Shown here: positions 43,471 through 53,176 of the stretch, one piece after another
Layout: each line of letters opens with the position of its first letter
How positions within the stretch are numbered: position 1 is the first letter of the stretch
From: Enterobacter hormaechei ATCC 49162
GTDB taxonomy: Bacteria; Pseudomonadota; Gammaproteobacteria; Enterobacterales; Enterobacteriaceae
NCBI RefSeq assembly: GCF_001875655.1
Contig: NZ_MKEQ01000001.1
Coordinates: 3,720,001-3,784,000 of the forward strand
Direction: 5' to 3'
DNA: 64,000 nucleotides
Notes under the pieces: model-generated
What the model saw: the letters and a program-made list of their open reading frames with translations, nothing else
What the model was told of the DNA's origin: nothing
The model's database searches: none
Translations under genes and position numbers: made by a program

Positions 43471-44193
43471 ATGAGGGATATAGACTTTTTCACCTGGCGA
43501 CGGGAATGCTTCCTCCGGTTTCAGGAAATGACCTGTGCCGAAGAGGTATATCAGGAACTTCAGCGACAAACGCAGGCGCTTGAATTCGATTATTATGCGC
43601 TTTGTGTTCGACACCCTGTGCCATTTACCCGCCCGCGAACGTCCGTCCATTCCAGTTATCCACAACAATGGATGGCGCAATATCAGTCCGAGAATTATTT
43701 CGCCATCGACCCGGTACTCAAGCCGGAGAATTTCATTCAGGGACATTTGCCCTGGACGGATGAATTATTCGCGGATGCCCAGCAATTATGGGACGGCGCG
43801 CGGGACCACGGTTTACGCAAAGGAATAACGCAGTGTCTGATGTTGCCAAATCATGCGCTCGGTTTCCTCTCGGTATCACGTAACAGCTTGCAGGCAAACG
43901 CCATATCCAGTGAAGAAGTTGAGCTGCGTTTGCAAATGCTGGTCCAGATGGCGCTCACCACACTGTTGCGCTTTGAACATGAGACGGTGATGCCGCCTGA
44001 AATGAAATTCAGCAAGCGTGAGCGGGAAATTCTGAAATGGACCGCAGAAGGGAAGACGTCGGCAGAAATCGCCATCATTCTCTCGATCTCGGAAAATACC
44101 GTGAACTTCCACCAGAAGAATATGCAGAAGAAATTCAACGCACCGAATAAGATCCAGATAGCGTGTTATGCCGCAGCGACGGGACTTATCTGA
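43471..44193 (+). CDS. sdiA: LuxR-type acyl-homoserine-lactone receptor SdiA
   Basis: This 240-aa orphan LuxR receptor has an N-terminal autoinducer-binding domain (FDYYALCVRHPVPFTRP, YPQQWMAQYQSENYFAIDPV with conserved Trp, Tyr and Asp) and a C-terminal GerE helix-turn-helix (LSISENTVNFHQKNMQKKF). No luxI partner is in the window. The start MRDIDFFTWRR at 43471 gives the E. coli length; an ATG at 43402 would place the Fur-like site inside the coding region and is disfavoured. The Shine-Dalgarno is weak. Confidence 0.94.
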   Translation: MRDIDFFTWRRECFLRFQEMTCAEEVYQELQRQTQALEFDYYALCVRHPVPFTRPRTSVHSSYPQQWMAQYQSENYFAIDPVLKPENFIQGHLPWTDELFADAQQLWDGARDHGLRKGITQCLMLPNHALGFLSVSRNSLQANAISSEEVELRLQMLVQMALTTLLRFEHETVMPPEMKFSKREREILKWTAEGKTSAEIAIILSISENTVNFHQKNMQKKFNAPNKIQIACYAAATGLI

Positions 44194-44222
44194 CTGATAT
44201 CACGTTCTGCGTGTCAGACGAG

Positions 44223-44257
44223 AAAACGGCTGAATGCTCTGCATCCAGCCGTTTTTT
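44223..44257. terminator. Bidirectional terminator between sdiA and yecF
   Basis: The arms AAAACGGCTG / CAGCCGTTTT enclose a 15-nt loop with runs of A and T on both sides, just outside the two convergent stop codons. Confidence 0.85.
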
Positions 44258-44258
44258 G

Positions 44259-44483
44259 TTACTGGCGGTAGGCTTGTTTAATTTGCTTAACTGTATTGGC
44301 AAAAACAGCGGACTCCGCCTGGTCTTCCATCTGCGCGATCTGTTTTTCCATTTTAATGATCACACGACCAGCATCAGCCTGGCCCATCGCTTGTAGCATA
44401 AGCGTCAGCAGCGACTTCAGGCAGTTTACTTCCTGTGCCAGTTCCTGGTTATTCTCGGCAGTGGCAAATTCAGGTGTGCTCAT
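44259..44483 (-). CDS. yecF: DUF2594 small protein YecF
   Basis: This 74-aa helical protein matches E. coli YecF ([28 protein letters not shown] end). Unknown function; conserved between sdiA and uvrY in enterobacteria. Confidence 0.92.
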   Translation of the reverse strand: MSTPEFATAENNQELAQEVNCLKSLLTLMLQAMGQADAGRVIIKMEKQIAQMEDQAESAVFANTVKQIKQAYRQ

Positions 44484-44948
44484 TTATTTTCCTCATTATA
44501 AAACAGCGCATGAGCGCGACGATGAAAGTTAAGGCGGCGGAGTATACCACAAGCTATGGCAAAAAATGCAGTGGTTGTTTTTTATACTTTTCCGCGTATT
44601 GATTATTGGCGGGGGCGGATTATGAAGGTAATCTGTCCAATATGTTAGCGGCAATTAAATGTTTATCGCCGGTTCGCTATTCGTTAATTGTTGTTACAAA
44701 AAATCGCTCGCTCTTTTTCGATTGAGTTAACAACTGTTTTGGTAAATTTTTGAATGTCGATGCTAAAAAATAGCGGTAAAATCGCAGCGTACAAGGGTTT
44801 TCTTTCCACTTGCTGTACAGCCTAATTTCCAAAAACGAGACCAGAATCGAATAGCGGGTTTTTTAGCGTTTTAATCTTGCCTGGAAAACCGTTAATATAA
44901 ACCCAATTAGCAGTCAGTAGCGTTATCCCTATTCTGGAGACATTTCCT
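44484..44948. promoter_or_regulatory. Divergent region between yecF and uvrY
   Basis: This 465-bp gap is AT-rich in its central part and has no ORF with coding character. It should contain the yecF and uvrY promoters. I see no clear LexA, CRP or FNR sites. Confidence 0.5.
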
Positions 44949-45605
44949 TTGATCAACGTCCTTCTTGTTGATGACCACGAACTGGTGCGCGCAGGGATAC
45001 GACGCATTCTTGAAGATATAAAGGGTATTAAAGTTGCCGGCGAGGCGTGCTGTGGCGAAGATGCCGTCAAATGGTGTCGCGCTAACTCCGCAGACGTGGT
45101 GCTGATGGATATGAACATGCCCGGTATTGGCGGGCTTGAAGCCACGCGCAAAATTGCGCGCATGTTCGTTGATACCAAAGTCATCATGCTGACCGTCCAT
45201 ACCGAAAATCCGCTGCCAGCCAGAGTTATGCAGGCGGGTGCTGCCGGGTATCTCAGTAAAGGCGCCGCGCCGCAGGAAGTCGTCAATGCGATCCGCACCG
45301 TTTTCGCCGGGCAGCGTTACATCGCTTCTGATATTGCTCAACAGATGGCCCTGAGTCAGATTGAACCGGAAAAAACGGAATCTCCGTTTGCCAGTTTGTC
45401 TGAGCGCGAATTGCAGATTATGCTGATGATCACTAAAGGTCAGAAGGTGAATGAGATTTCAGAGCAGCTGAATCTTAGCCCGAAAACGGTCAACAGCTAT
45501 CGCTATCGGATGTTCAGTAAACTGAACATCCACGGTGATGTCGAGCTGACTCACCTGGCCATTCGCCATGGTTTGTGCAATGCGGAGTCGTTAATAAGTC
45601 AGTGA
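44949..45605 (+). CDS. uvrY: Response regulator UvrY (BarA partner)
   Basis: This 218-aa FixJ/NarL-type regulator has a receiver domain ([13 protein letters not shown]; phospho-Asp in [13 protein letters not shown]) and a GerE helix-turn-helix ([19 protein letters not shown]). With BarA it activates csrB and csrC. It starts with TTG at 44949, preceded by GGAGA, as in E. coli. Its stop overlaps the uvrC start (GTGA). Confidence 0.96.
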   Translation: MINVLLVDDHELVRAGIRRILEDIKGIKVAGEACCGEDAVKWCRANSADVVLMDMNMPGIGGLEATRKIARMFVDTKVIMLTVHTENPLPARVMQAGAAGYLSKGAAPQEVVNAIRTVFAGQRYIASDIAQQMALSQIEPEKTESPFASLSERELQIMLMITKGQKVNEISEQLNLSPKTVNSYRYRMFSKLNIHGDVELTHLAIRHGLCNAESLISQ

Positions 45606-47434
45606 GTGAAGCGTTCGATTCAAAAGCATTTCTGAAAACCGTCACCAGCCAGCCAGGCGTCTATCGTATGTACGATGCTGGCGGTACGGTTATCTATGTC
45701 GGTAAGGCAAAAGATCTGAAAAAACGCCTTTCCAGCTATTTCCGCAGCAACCTTGCCTCCCGTAAAACCGAAGCGCTGGTCGCACTCATACATAACATTG
45801 ATGTCACCGTAACGCACACGGAAACGGAAGCGCTGCTGCTTGAGCACAACTACATAAAGTTGTATCAGCCGCGCTACAACGTTCTGCTGCGCGATGATAA
45901 GTCCTATCCGTTTATCTTTCTGAGTGGCGACACGCACCCGCGTCTGGCGATGCATCGTGGCGCTAAGCATGCGAAAGGTGAATATTTCGGACCCTTCCCG
46001 AACGGTTATGCCGTGCGGGAAACGCTGGCGCTTTTGCAAAAAATCTTCCCTGTTCGCCAGTGCGAAAACAGCGTTTATCGCAACCGCTCCCGGCCGTGCC
46101 TGCAATACCAGATTGGCCGCTGCCTGGGGCCGTGCGTTGAAGGGCTGGTGAGCGAAGAGGAGTACGCGCAGCAGGTGGAATATGTCCGCCTGTTTTTAGC
46201 CGGGAAAGACGATCAGGTGCTGACGCAACTGATCGCCCGTATGGAAAAAGCCAGCGCGGCGCTGGAATTTGAGGAGGCCGCACGCATCCGCGACCAAATT
46301 CAGGCCGTGCGCAGGGTGACCGAGAAGCAGTTTGTTTCCAATACGGGCGACGACCTTGATGTAATCGGCGTAGCCTTTGACGCCGGTCTGGCCTGTGTTC
46401 ACGTGCTGTTTATTCGTCAGGGCAAAGTGCTCGGCAGCCGCAGCTACTTCCCGAAAGTGCCGGGCGGCACCGAACTGGGCGAAGTGGTGGAGACGTTTGT
46501 CGGCCAGTTTTATTTGCAGGGTAGCCAGATGCGTACGCTGCCATCCGAGATCCTGCTCGACTTCACGCTCGACGATAAAACCCTGCTGGCGGAGTCGCTT
46601 TCGGAGCTGGCAGGCCGCCGGGTGAATGTCCAGACGAAACCGCGTGGCGATCGCGCGCGTTATCTGAAGCTGGCGCGAACCAATGCCGCCACGGCGCTGA
46701 CCACCAAACTGTCCCAGCAGTCGACCGTCAGCCAGCGTTTAACCGCGCTTGCGACGCTGCTCAAGCTGCCGGAAGTGAAACGCATGGAATGCTTCGACAT
46801 CAGCCATACGATGGGTGAGCAGACCGTGGCGTCGTGTGTGGTCTTTGATGCCAATGGCCCGCTGCGGGCAGAGTATCGTCGTTACAACATCACCAGCATT
46901 ACGCCGGGTGACGATTATGCCGCCATGAACCAGGTACTGCGTCGTCGCTATGGTAAGGCGATTGAAGAGAGCAAAATTCCGGACGTTATTCTCATCGACG
47001 GCGGGAAAGGGCAGTTGGGGCAGGCGAAGGCGGTATTTGAATCGCTTGATGTGGAGTGGGATAAACACCATCCGCTGCTGTTAGGGGTGGCGAAAGGGGC
47101 GGATCGTAAGGCTGGCCTGGAAACGCTGTTCTTTGAGCCGGAAGGCGAGGGCTTTAGCCTGCCGCCGGACTCCCCGGCGCTGCATGTGATCCAGCATATC
47201 CGCGATGAGTCGCACGATCACGCCATCAGCGGACACCGCAAAAAACGGGCGAAAGTGAAAAATACCAGTACCCTTGAGACGATTGAAGGCGTCGGTCCAA
47301 AACGTCGCCAGATGCTGTTGAAGTATATGGGCGGATTGCAAGGATTACTCAATGCCAGCATGGAGGAAATTGCAAAAGTGCCGGGTATTTCGCAAGGGCT
47401 GGCAGAAAAGATCTACTACTCGTTGAAACATTGA
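45602..47434 (+). CDS. uvrC: UvrABC excision nuclease subunit UvrC
   Basis: This 610-aa nuclease makes both incisions in nucleotide excision repair. An N-terminal GIY-YIG domain ([20 protein letters not shown]), a UVR motif ([17 protein letters not shown], about 205-225), an RNase H-like nuclease domain ([17 protein letters not shown] and [12 protein letters not shown]) and a C-terminal HhH pair ([18 protein letters not shown]) are visible. The GTG start at 45602 gives exactly the E. coli length and overlaps uvrY by 4 nt. Confidence 0.97.
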   Translation: MSEAFDSKAFLKTVTSQPGVYRMYDAGGTVIYVGKAKDLKKRLSSYFRSNLASRKTEALVALIHNIDVTVTHTETEALLLEHNYIKLYQPRYNVLLRDDKSYPFIFLSGDTHPRLAMHRGAKHAKGEYFGPFPNGYAVRETLALLQKIFPVRQCENSVYRNRSRPCLQYQIGRCLGPCVEGLVSEEEYAQQVEYVRLFLAGKDDQVLTQLIARMEKASAALEFEEAARIRDQIQAVRRVTEKQFVSNTGDDLDVIGVAFDAGLACVHVLFIRQGKVLGSRSYFPKVPGGTELGEVVETFVGQFYLQGSQMRTLPSEILLDFTLDDKTLLAESLSELAGRRVNVQTKPRGDRARYLKLARTNAATALTTKLSQQSTVSQRLTALATLLKLPEVKRMECFDISHTMGEQTVASCVVFDANGPLRAEYRRYNITSITPGDDYAAMNQVLRRRYGKAIEESKIPDVILIDGGKGQLGQAKAVFESLDVEWDKHHPLLLGVAKGADRKAGLETLFFEPEGEGFSLPPDSPALHVIQHIRDESHDHAISGHRKKRAKVKNTSTLETIEGVGPKRRQMLLKYMGGLQGLLNASMEEIAKVPGISQGLAEKIYYSLKH

Positions 47435-47490
47435 GGGCTCTGTAGCAACATAGAGCTAAATTTTACTGACAACAGACAGTTACCGTCATC

Positions 47491-48039
47491 ATGCGATTTA
47501 ATATCCCTACGTTGCTCACTCTCTTTCGCGTTGTGCTCATTCCGTTCTTCGTCCTGGCATTTTACCTGCCGGTCGTCTGGGCACCTTTTGCCTGTGCGCT
47601 CATTTTCCTGATCGCTGCCGTTACGGACTGGTTTGACGGTTATCTGGCGCGTCGCTGGAACCAGAGTACCCGCTTTGGCGCGTTCCTCGATCCGGTTGCG
47701 GATAAGGTGATGGTGGCAATCGCGATGGTGCTGGTGGCGGAACATTATCATACCTGGTGGGTGACGCTGCCAGCCGCGACCATGATTGGCCGTGAAATTA
47801 TTATCTCTGCCCTGCGCGAGTGGATGGCGGAGCTGGGTAAACGCAGCAGCGTGGCGGTGTCCTGGATCGGTAAAGTCAAAACCACGGCACAGATGGCGGC
47901 GCTGGTGTGGATGCTGTGGCGTCCAAATGCCTGGGTAGAGTGGGCTGGCATTGGTCTGCTGTGGGTTGCGGCGGTGCTGACGCTGTGGTCAATGCTGCAA
48001 TATTTGAACGCTGCACGCGGTGATTTGCTTGAACAGTGA
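47491..48039 (+). CDS. pgsA: CDP-diacylglycerol-glycerol-3-phosphate 3-phosphatidyltransferase PgsA
   Basis: This 182-aa membrane enzyme makes phosphatidylglycerophosphate, the first committed step to phosphatidylglycerol and cardiolipin. The CDP-alcohol phosphotransferase motif D-x2-D-G-x2-A-R-x8-G-x3-D-x3-D begins at [10 protein letters not shown]. It is essential in E. coli and lies between uvrC and glyW there as well. Confidence 0.97.
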   Translation: MRFNIPTLLTLFRVVLIPFFVLAFYLPVVWAPFACALIFLIAAVTDWFDGYLARRWNQSTRFGAFLDPVADKVMVAIAMVLVAEHYHTWWVTLPAATMIGREIIISALREWMAELGKRSSVAVSWIGKVKTTAQMAALVWMLWRPNAWVEWAGIGLLWVAAVLTLWSMLQYLNAARGDLLEQ

Positions 48040-48201
48040 TCGTTTCGGCTTAATTTTCAGCAAACGATCCTGAGATGCAAAAAATAACGTTGACTCAAAA
48101 CGTCATATCAGTAGAATGCAACGCATCGAACGGCGGCACAGTTAGCCGGACGATAATGAAATCAAGTGGTTAGAAGTAGTTAAATAGTTACTTGATAACA
48201 T

Positions 48202-48277
<76 letters not shown>

Positions 48278-48328
48278 GATTAAAGCATCGGCAGTTTGCG
48301 GGTGTAAGTCGAAAGACAACAGATTTAA

Positions 48329-48402
48329 GGCGCGTTAGCAAAGCGGTTATGTAGCGGATTGCAAATCCGTCTAGTCCGGTTCGACTCCGGAACGCGCCTC
48401 CA
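48329..48402 (+). tRNA. cysT: tRNA-Cys (GCA)
   Basis: A 74-nt tRNA with acceptor GGCGCGT/ACGCGCC, anticodon GCA in GGATTGCAAATCC, T-loop GTTCGACTC and encoded TCCA. It is second in the glyW-cysT-leuZ cluster. Confidence 0.98.
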
Positions 48403-48414
48403 CTTTCTTCCCTG

Positions 48415-48500
48415 GCCGGATGGTGGAATCGGTAGACACAAGGGATTTAAAATCCCTCGGCGTTCGCGCTGTGTGGGTTCAAGTCCCACTCCGGCTACCA
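48415..48500 (+). tRNA. leuZ: tRNA-Leu (UAA)
   Basis: An 86-nt class II tRNA with anticodon TAA in GGGATTTAAAATCCC, a long variable arm (TCGGCGTTCGCGCTG), acceptor GCCGGAT and encoded ACCA. Last gene of the cluster; a terminator and a non-E. coli gene block follow it. Confidence 0.98.
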
Positions 48501-48541
48501 TGGGAAAAAGCAGAATAATCAAAGCAATAAGCAGTGTCGTG

Positions 48542-48566
48542 AAACCACCGAAAGGTGGTTTTTTTG
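48542..48566 (+). terminator. Terminator of the tRNA operon
   Basis: The stem AAACCACC / GGTGGTTT with a GAAA loop and a T-run lies 41 bp after leuZ. Confidence 0.88.
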
Positions 48567-48750
48567 TGTCTGGCATTCTGCTAATGACCAACCTTCATTC
48601 CTGACCTTCCCGTAATAAAACAGCGATCCTTTGCAACGGAATTAAACAGATACGCATTATGCTATCGTGTAGCGGGCGCGAAATGCGGTTTGAACATGTG
48701 CACGTTTGCGACCCCGATTCTCCATGCCATCACCTCATTTAAGGGACGCT

Positions 48751-49677
48751 ATGTCTTTACCGCCATTGTATGCACTGCGTGCGTTTGAAGTTGCTGCGCG
48801 GTTGAACTCCTTCAGTAGAGCCGCTGAAACGCTCAATATTACGCCGGGCGCGGTCAGCAGACATGTTCGTACCCTTGAACTGTGGTTCGACTGCGAGCTT
48901 TTCAAAAGACAAGGTCCTCGGGTAGAGGTGACTGAAGCCGGGCGAGTGCTTGCCGGGCAGCTTAACGAAAGCTTCACGAGCATTGAATGGGCCTGCCGGG
49001 CATTTCGCAGTGAAAACCACCTGCTGCGGCTTAAAGCTCCCAGTACCCTGACCATGCGATGGCTTCTCGACGTGCTGCGGTCCTTTCGTCATCAGCATGC
49101 GAAGCCACAGGTTGAGATTGCCAGCGTCTGGATGGATATTGATACCGTTGATTTCAATCTTGAGCCATACGACTGCGCCATTCTTCTCGGCAATGGGCGT
49201 TTTGGTGACACAACGGAAAGCCAGCTGCTTTTTCAAGAGTGGCTTATCCCGGTTTGTACCCCATCACTTATCGAACCGGCGCGGCAACGGCTTCCGCAAT
49301 GCGAGTTGATCCATCCTTCACCGGACAGACGTGACTGGCGGCGCTGGCTGCGAAGAACAGGGTTGTTCCCGGGCCTCGATATGAGCAGCGGCATGGTGTT
49401 TGATACCCTTGAACAGGGAAGTATCGCCGCGATGAACGGGCACGGCATCGCTATCGCTGACCTGCATCTCACGCTTGATGCCCTGAAAAGCGGCCTGCTG
49501 GGCCTGCCTTTCAGGGAAGCTATCGCGACGGGGGATGGCTATTACCTCGTCTGGCCAAAAAATTCGCTCAAAAGAGAGAGCATTCAGCATCTTCTGGCCT
49601 GGCTGCAAAACCATACCCCGGTCGTTCCGGCGCTGGATATCGATTATCTGGAATATGATGACAGTCGGGTTTATTAA
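48751..49677 (+). CDS. LysR-family transcriptional regulator (GcvA-like)
   Basis: This 308-aa regulator has an N-terminal winged helix (PPLYALRAFEVAARLNSFSR, then ETLNITPGAVSRHVRTLE, about residues 5-62) and a LysR substrate-binding domain. The N-terminus resembles the GcvA/AmpR group. The start at 48751 follows GGGA; in-frame ATGs at 48706 and 48724 have weaker sites. The effector is unknown. It is encoded just after leuZ, at a place where E. coli has no such gene, and is convergent with an unrecognised gene. Confidence 0.85.
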   Translation: MSLPPLYALRAFEVAARLNSFSRAAETLNITPGAVSRHVRTLELWFDCELFKRQGPRVEVTEAGRVLAGQLNESFTSIEWACRAFRSENHLLRLKAPSTLTMRWLLDVLRSFRHQHAKPQVEIASVWMDIDTVDFNLEPYDCAILLGNGRFGDTTESQLLFQEWLIPVCTPSLIEPARQRLPQCELIHPSPDRRDWRRWLRRTGLFPGLDMSSGMVFDTLEQGSIAAMNGHGIAIADLHLTLDALKSGLLGLPFREAIATGDGYYLVWPKNSLKRESIQHLLAWLQNHTPVVPALDIDYLEYDDSRVY

Positions 49678-49682
49678 TACCG

Positions 49683-50141
49683 TTATGAGTAAGATATGTT
49701 AGCCATCTTTTTATAACGTTCGGGCAACGCGCTGTTCAGGTTGAGCACCTTATCCAGGATATAAAATGCTGGCGTGTTTTTCTGTTGTTCAGCGTCAATG
49801 ATTGCCGCGCGTAATAGCGTGGCGGCAGACGAAATCTTGTGAAAATACTCTTCTGACTCGGGGGTCTGTAATTCACCGGAGGTAGCGTAACGCACGTCCG
49901 GCCAGCCAGAGAAGTTGAGCAGCGGGAGGGGGCTGCCTGCTTCGGGCTGACAGGATGAAAGCAACGCAGCTGCTTTTTTGGGATCGCTATGGGCAACGGA
50001 AAGCATATACACGCGCTGCGAAAAGGGTAACAGGGCGTCAGAATGATTTTTGGTGGCGATAAGCATGGTCATAAAATTCGCTATATCGCCATCGGATGGC
50101 GATATAATTTTCATTAACTGAAATAAAGCATCAAGTGTCAT
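49683..50141 (-). CDS. Unrecognised 152-aa protein
   Basis: I do not recognise this protein. From the ATG at 50141 it is a 152-aa, apparently soluble, mixed helical protein with no signal peptide, membrane helix or metal motif. A Ser/Pro/Gly-containing middle (LLNFSGWPDVRYATSGELQT) is flanked by helical segments, and it contains two Cys or fewer. Its stop is 5 bp from the convergent LysR stop. Codon use looks ordinary for the window but slightly AT-richer. The downstream start 50141 was preferred because AGGAACC/GGGG lies before it. Confidence 0.6.
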   Translation of the reverse strand: MTLDALFQLMKIISPSDGDIANFMTMLIATKNHSDALLPFSQRVYMLSVAHSDPKKAAALLSSCQPEAGSPLPLLNFSGWPDVRYATSGELQTPESEEYFHKISSAATLLRAAIIDAEQQKNTPAFYILDKVLNLNSALPERYKKMANISYS

Positions 50142-50305
50142 GGTTGCCCCGGTTCCTCTCATTATGACTATTCAGTTTGCGCCTGAATGTTTTTTCCGCC
50201 CCCCCGTCAGGGTAGGTCGAGAGGATAATATTGGAAGGGGTGAGTTTTTGAAAAACGATTAATAATGGCAATCACTGTGAGTTTTTCTCACTATAGCCTC
50301 ATGGT

Positions 50306-51022
50306 TTACACTCCACCCAGATACGCCTTCCTCACCTCCGGATCTTTCAGCAACGCCTCGCCGCTGCCGCTTAACCGAATCTGCCCGTTAACCATCACAT
50401 AGCCACGGTCGGACAACTTCAGCGCGTGGTGCGCGTTCTGCTCGACCAGAAAAATCGTCATCCCGTTACGGGCCAGTTCCCGCAGCGTCTGGAAGATCTG
50501 TTTAACCACGAGGGGCGCGAGGCCGAGGCTGGGTTCATCCAGCAGCAGAAGTTTGGGACGGCTCATCAGCGCGCGGGCGATAGCCAGCATCTGCTGTTCA
50601 CCGCCGGAGAGCGTCATCGCCCGCTGGTTACGTCGCTCTTTGAGGCGGGGGAAGAGGTCGAACATGCTTTGTATATCTTCCGCTGCATGCTGATTACCGA
50701 CGGGGATTGTCCCCATCAGCAGGTTCTCTTCTACAGACATATCCGGGAAAATGCGGCGTCCCTCAGGTGCCTGCGCGATGCCGCCGGTGGCGACATAGTG
50801 GGTGGATTTATGGCTGATATCCTCGCCGCAGAAGAGGATTTTCCCGTTGCGAATGCGTGGCTGACCAAAAACAGACATCAGTAATGTTGATTTCCCCGCA
50901 CCGTTAGCGCCAATTAAGGCTACGGTTTCCCCTTTGTTTACCTCCAGCGAAACCTGCTTCAACGCCTGGATCACCCCGTAGAAAACATCCACATCCTGAA
51001 ACTGAAGCATCGGTTCGCTCAC
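50306..51022 (-). CDS. livF: Branched-chain amino acid ABC transporter ATPase, LivF type
   Basis: This 238-aa ATPase has Walker A GANGAGKST, LivF-type GIAQAPEGRRIFPDMSVEEN, signature LSGGEQQMLAIARAL and Walker B LLLLDEPSLGLAP. Last gene of a five-gene HAAT-family operon (binding protein, LivH, LivM, LivG, LivF). It overlaps livG by 4 nt. Symbol denotes family; this set is separate from the standard livKHMGF locus. Confidence 0.9.
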   Translation of the reverse strand: MSEPMLQFQDVDVFYGVIQALKQVSLEVNKGETVALIGANGAGKSTLLMSVFGQPRIRNGKILFCGEDISHKSTHYVATGGIAQAPEGRRIFPDMSVEENLLMGTIPVGNQHAAEDIQSMFDLFPRLKERRNQRAMTLSGGEQQMLAIARALMSRPKLLLLDEPSLGLAPLVVKQIFQTLRELARNGMTIFLVEQNAHHALKLSDRGYVMVNGQIRLSGSGEALLKDPEVRKAYLGGV

Positions 51023-51894
51023 AGATTTACCTCGCTTTCGTCGGTGCCCAGATACGCGGCAATCACCTTTTCATTGTGCTGGATCTCAGCCGGTTTACCT
51101 CTGGCTATCACATCGCCGTGATCGAGCACAATGATGTCATCTGAAATGCCCATCACCATCCCCATATCATGCTCGATCAGCAAAACCGTGATGTCGTGAT
51201 GGTCGCGCAGGAAGCGGATGATTTCGCTCAGCTTATGGGTCTCCACAGGGTTCAGGCCGGCAGCGGGTTCATCGAGACAAATCATCTCCGGGCCGGTACA
51301 CATGGCGCGGGCGATTTCGAGACGTCGTTGCTGGCCGTAGGACATTTCCCCGGCCAGCCGGTTCGCGCAATCTACCAAATCCACCACTTCCAGCCAGTAA
51401 AACGCCCGGTCCAGCGCATCGCTCTCTGCCCGACGATAAGCCGGGGTGTTAAGCACCCCCGCCAGCAGGTTGCGGTTGACGCGCATGTGCTGTGCCACCA
51501 GCAGGTTTTCCACAACGGACATCTCGCGGAACAGGCGGATGTTCTGAAACGTACGCGCAAGACCCGCGCGGTTCACCAGATGCGTGCCGCCAAACATCTT
51601 ATAGAACAGGCGTTGACCAAGCTGCGCCGGGTGCAGCCAGTCGTCCGGCTGGAATTTCTGGCCGAGCACCTGAATGACATTGGTGGTTTTATGGCGTGCA
51701 TTGAACAGTATGTTGCCGCCGGAGGCCCGGTAGAAACCGGTCAGGCAGTTAAAGACGGTCGTTTTTCCTGCGCCGTTAGGCCCAATGAGCGCGGTAATGG
51801 AACCGCGCTGCACTTCAAGATTAACGTCGTTTAAGGCCTTGATCCCGCCGAAATGCATCATCAGATGTTCTACACGCAAAATCGTCGCGTTCAT
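51019..51894 (-). CDS. livG: Branched-chain amino acid ABC transporter ATPase, LivG type
   Basis: This 291-aa ATPase has Walker A GPNGAGKTT, the signature MSYGQQRRLEIARAM and Walker B MICLDEPAAGLNP. It contains an extra stretch of about 25 residues after the first beta-sheet (around LGQKFQPDDWLHPAQLGQRL) that makes it longer than E. coli LivG (255 aa). It overlaps livM and livF by 4 nt each. Confidence 0.9.
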   Translation of the reverse strand: MNATILRVEHLMMHFGGIKALNDVNLEVQRGSITALIGPNGAGKTTVFNCLTGFYRASGGNILFNARHKTTNVIQVLGQKFQPDDWLHPAQLGQRLFYKMFGGTHLVNRAGLARTFQNIRLFREMSVVENLLVAQHMRVNRNLLAGVLNTPAYRRAESDALDRAFYWLEVVDLVDCANRLAGEMSYGQQRRLEIARAMCTGPEMICLDEPAAGLNPVETHKLSEIIRFLRDHHDITVLLIEHDMGMVMGISDDIIVLDHGDVIARGKPAEIQHNEKVIAAYLGTDESEVNL

Positions 51895-53165
51895 GGCGCC
51901 ACTCCTTTCCGCACGGCAAACCCGCTGCGGTTGATGCGGATCAGACCGCGAGGCCGCCAGATCATCATCACCACCATCAGCATGCCAAACAGCAACACGC
52001 GATATTCCGCAAAGCTGCGCAGCAGCTCCGGCGTAACGGTCAGCACAAAGGCGGCCAGTACGACGCCGACGGTGGAGCCTATCCCGCCCAGAACCACAAT
52101 GGCGAGGATCAGAGCCGATTCAAAAAAGGTGAAAGAGGTCGGGTTAACAAACCCCTGATAGGTGGCAAAAAACACCCCGGCGATACCTGCCGTTGACGCG
52201 CCCAGGGTGAACGCCGAGAGTTTGACCAGAACGTGATTCAGCCCCATGGAACGACAGGCAATTTCATCCTCACGGAGCGCTTCCCACGCTCGTCCAATGG
52301 GCATGCGGGTCAGCCGGTGTTTAACGTACAGCACCAGCATGACCACCAGGAAAAGCACCGCATAGATAAAGATAAACTTCATGTTGGGGTTATAGGTCAG
52401 GCCGAAGAACTCGTGGAAAGGGACGCCGCCTTCTTTGGCGCGTCGGCCAAACTCCAGGCCAAACAAGGTCGGGGCAGGGGCTGAAACGCCGTTAGGCCCG
52501 CCGGTGAAGCTGAGCCAGTTGTTCAGCACCAGGCGGATGATCTCGCCAAACCCGAGCGTGACGATGGCGAGATAATCCCCGTGCATGCGCAGCACCGGAA
52601 AGCCGAGCAGGGCGCCCGCGCCCGCGGCCATTAGCGCCGCCAGCGGCAGCATGCTCCAGAACCCAAGCCCCAGATACTGATACCCGAGCGCCAGCCCGTA
52701 AGCGCCGATGGCATAGAAGGCGACATAACCCAGATCCAGCAGCCCTGCCAGGCCAACAACAATGTTCAGCCCAAGACCGAGCAGGACGTAAATCAGCCCG
52801 AGAATGGCAACCGTCAGAACGTATTTAGTGGCCACAAACGGGAAGCAGATCGCCAGCGTGATAATCAGCGGAATGATCCAGCGCATGCGGCTTTTATACT
52901 CTGGCGGCCGGACGTACACCCCCGCATTGTCAGATTCAAACCGCGCATGCAAACGTCTTCCGGCCGCCGTGGCTGAAAAGGCGCTCAGAAAAAAGCGCCC
53001 CAGCATCACGGTGCCAACAATCCACGCCAGCCGCTGGCCATCAAAGTTAAAGCTGTAACCATCCAGTATGACACCCGCAATCGGGCCGAAAATAATCAGG
53101 GCAATCATTCCGGAAAAAATCGAGTCCAGAACGCAGCGCTTCAGAGAAAAACCGTCAGAGGTCAT
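51891..53165 (-). CDS. livM: Branched-chain amino acid ABC transporter permease, LivM type
   Basis: This 424-aa polytopic permease has the LivM motif GYVAFYAIGAYGLALG and the EAA-like loop RAWEALREDEIACRSMGLN that contacts the ATPases. An N-terminal extension carrying two to three helices is present, as in E. coli LivM. It is 11 bp after livH. Confidence 0.92.
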   Translation of the reverse strand: MTSDGFSLKRCVLDSIFSGMIALIIFGPIAGVILDGYSFNFDGQRLAWIVGTVMLGRFFLSAFSATAAGRRLHARFESDNAGVYVRPPEYKSRMRWIIPLIITLAICFPFVATKYVLTVAILGLIYVLLGLGLNIVVGLAGLLDLGYVAFYAIGAYGLALGYQYLGLGFWSMLPLAALMAAGAGALLGFPVLRMHGDYLAIVTLGFGEIIRLVLNNWLSFTGGPNGVSAPAPTLFGLEFGRRAKEGGVPFHEFFGLTYNPNMKFIFIYAVLFLVVMLVLYVKHRLTRMPIGRAWEALREDEIACRSMGLNHVLVKLSAFTLGASTAGIAGVFFATYQGFVNPTSFTFFESALILAIVVLGGIGSTVGVVLAAFVLTVTPELLRSFAEYRVLLFGMLMVVMMIWRPRGLIRINRSGFAVRKGVAP

Positions 53166-53176
53166 CGCGTTGTTCC

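Noticed and set aside
48325..48591. 88-codon minus-strand frame over cysT and leuZ
   Set aside because: It is antisense to two tRNA genes; such frames are common artefacts.
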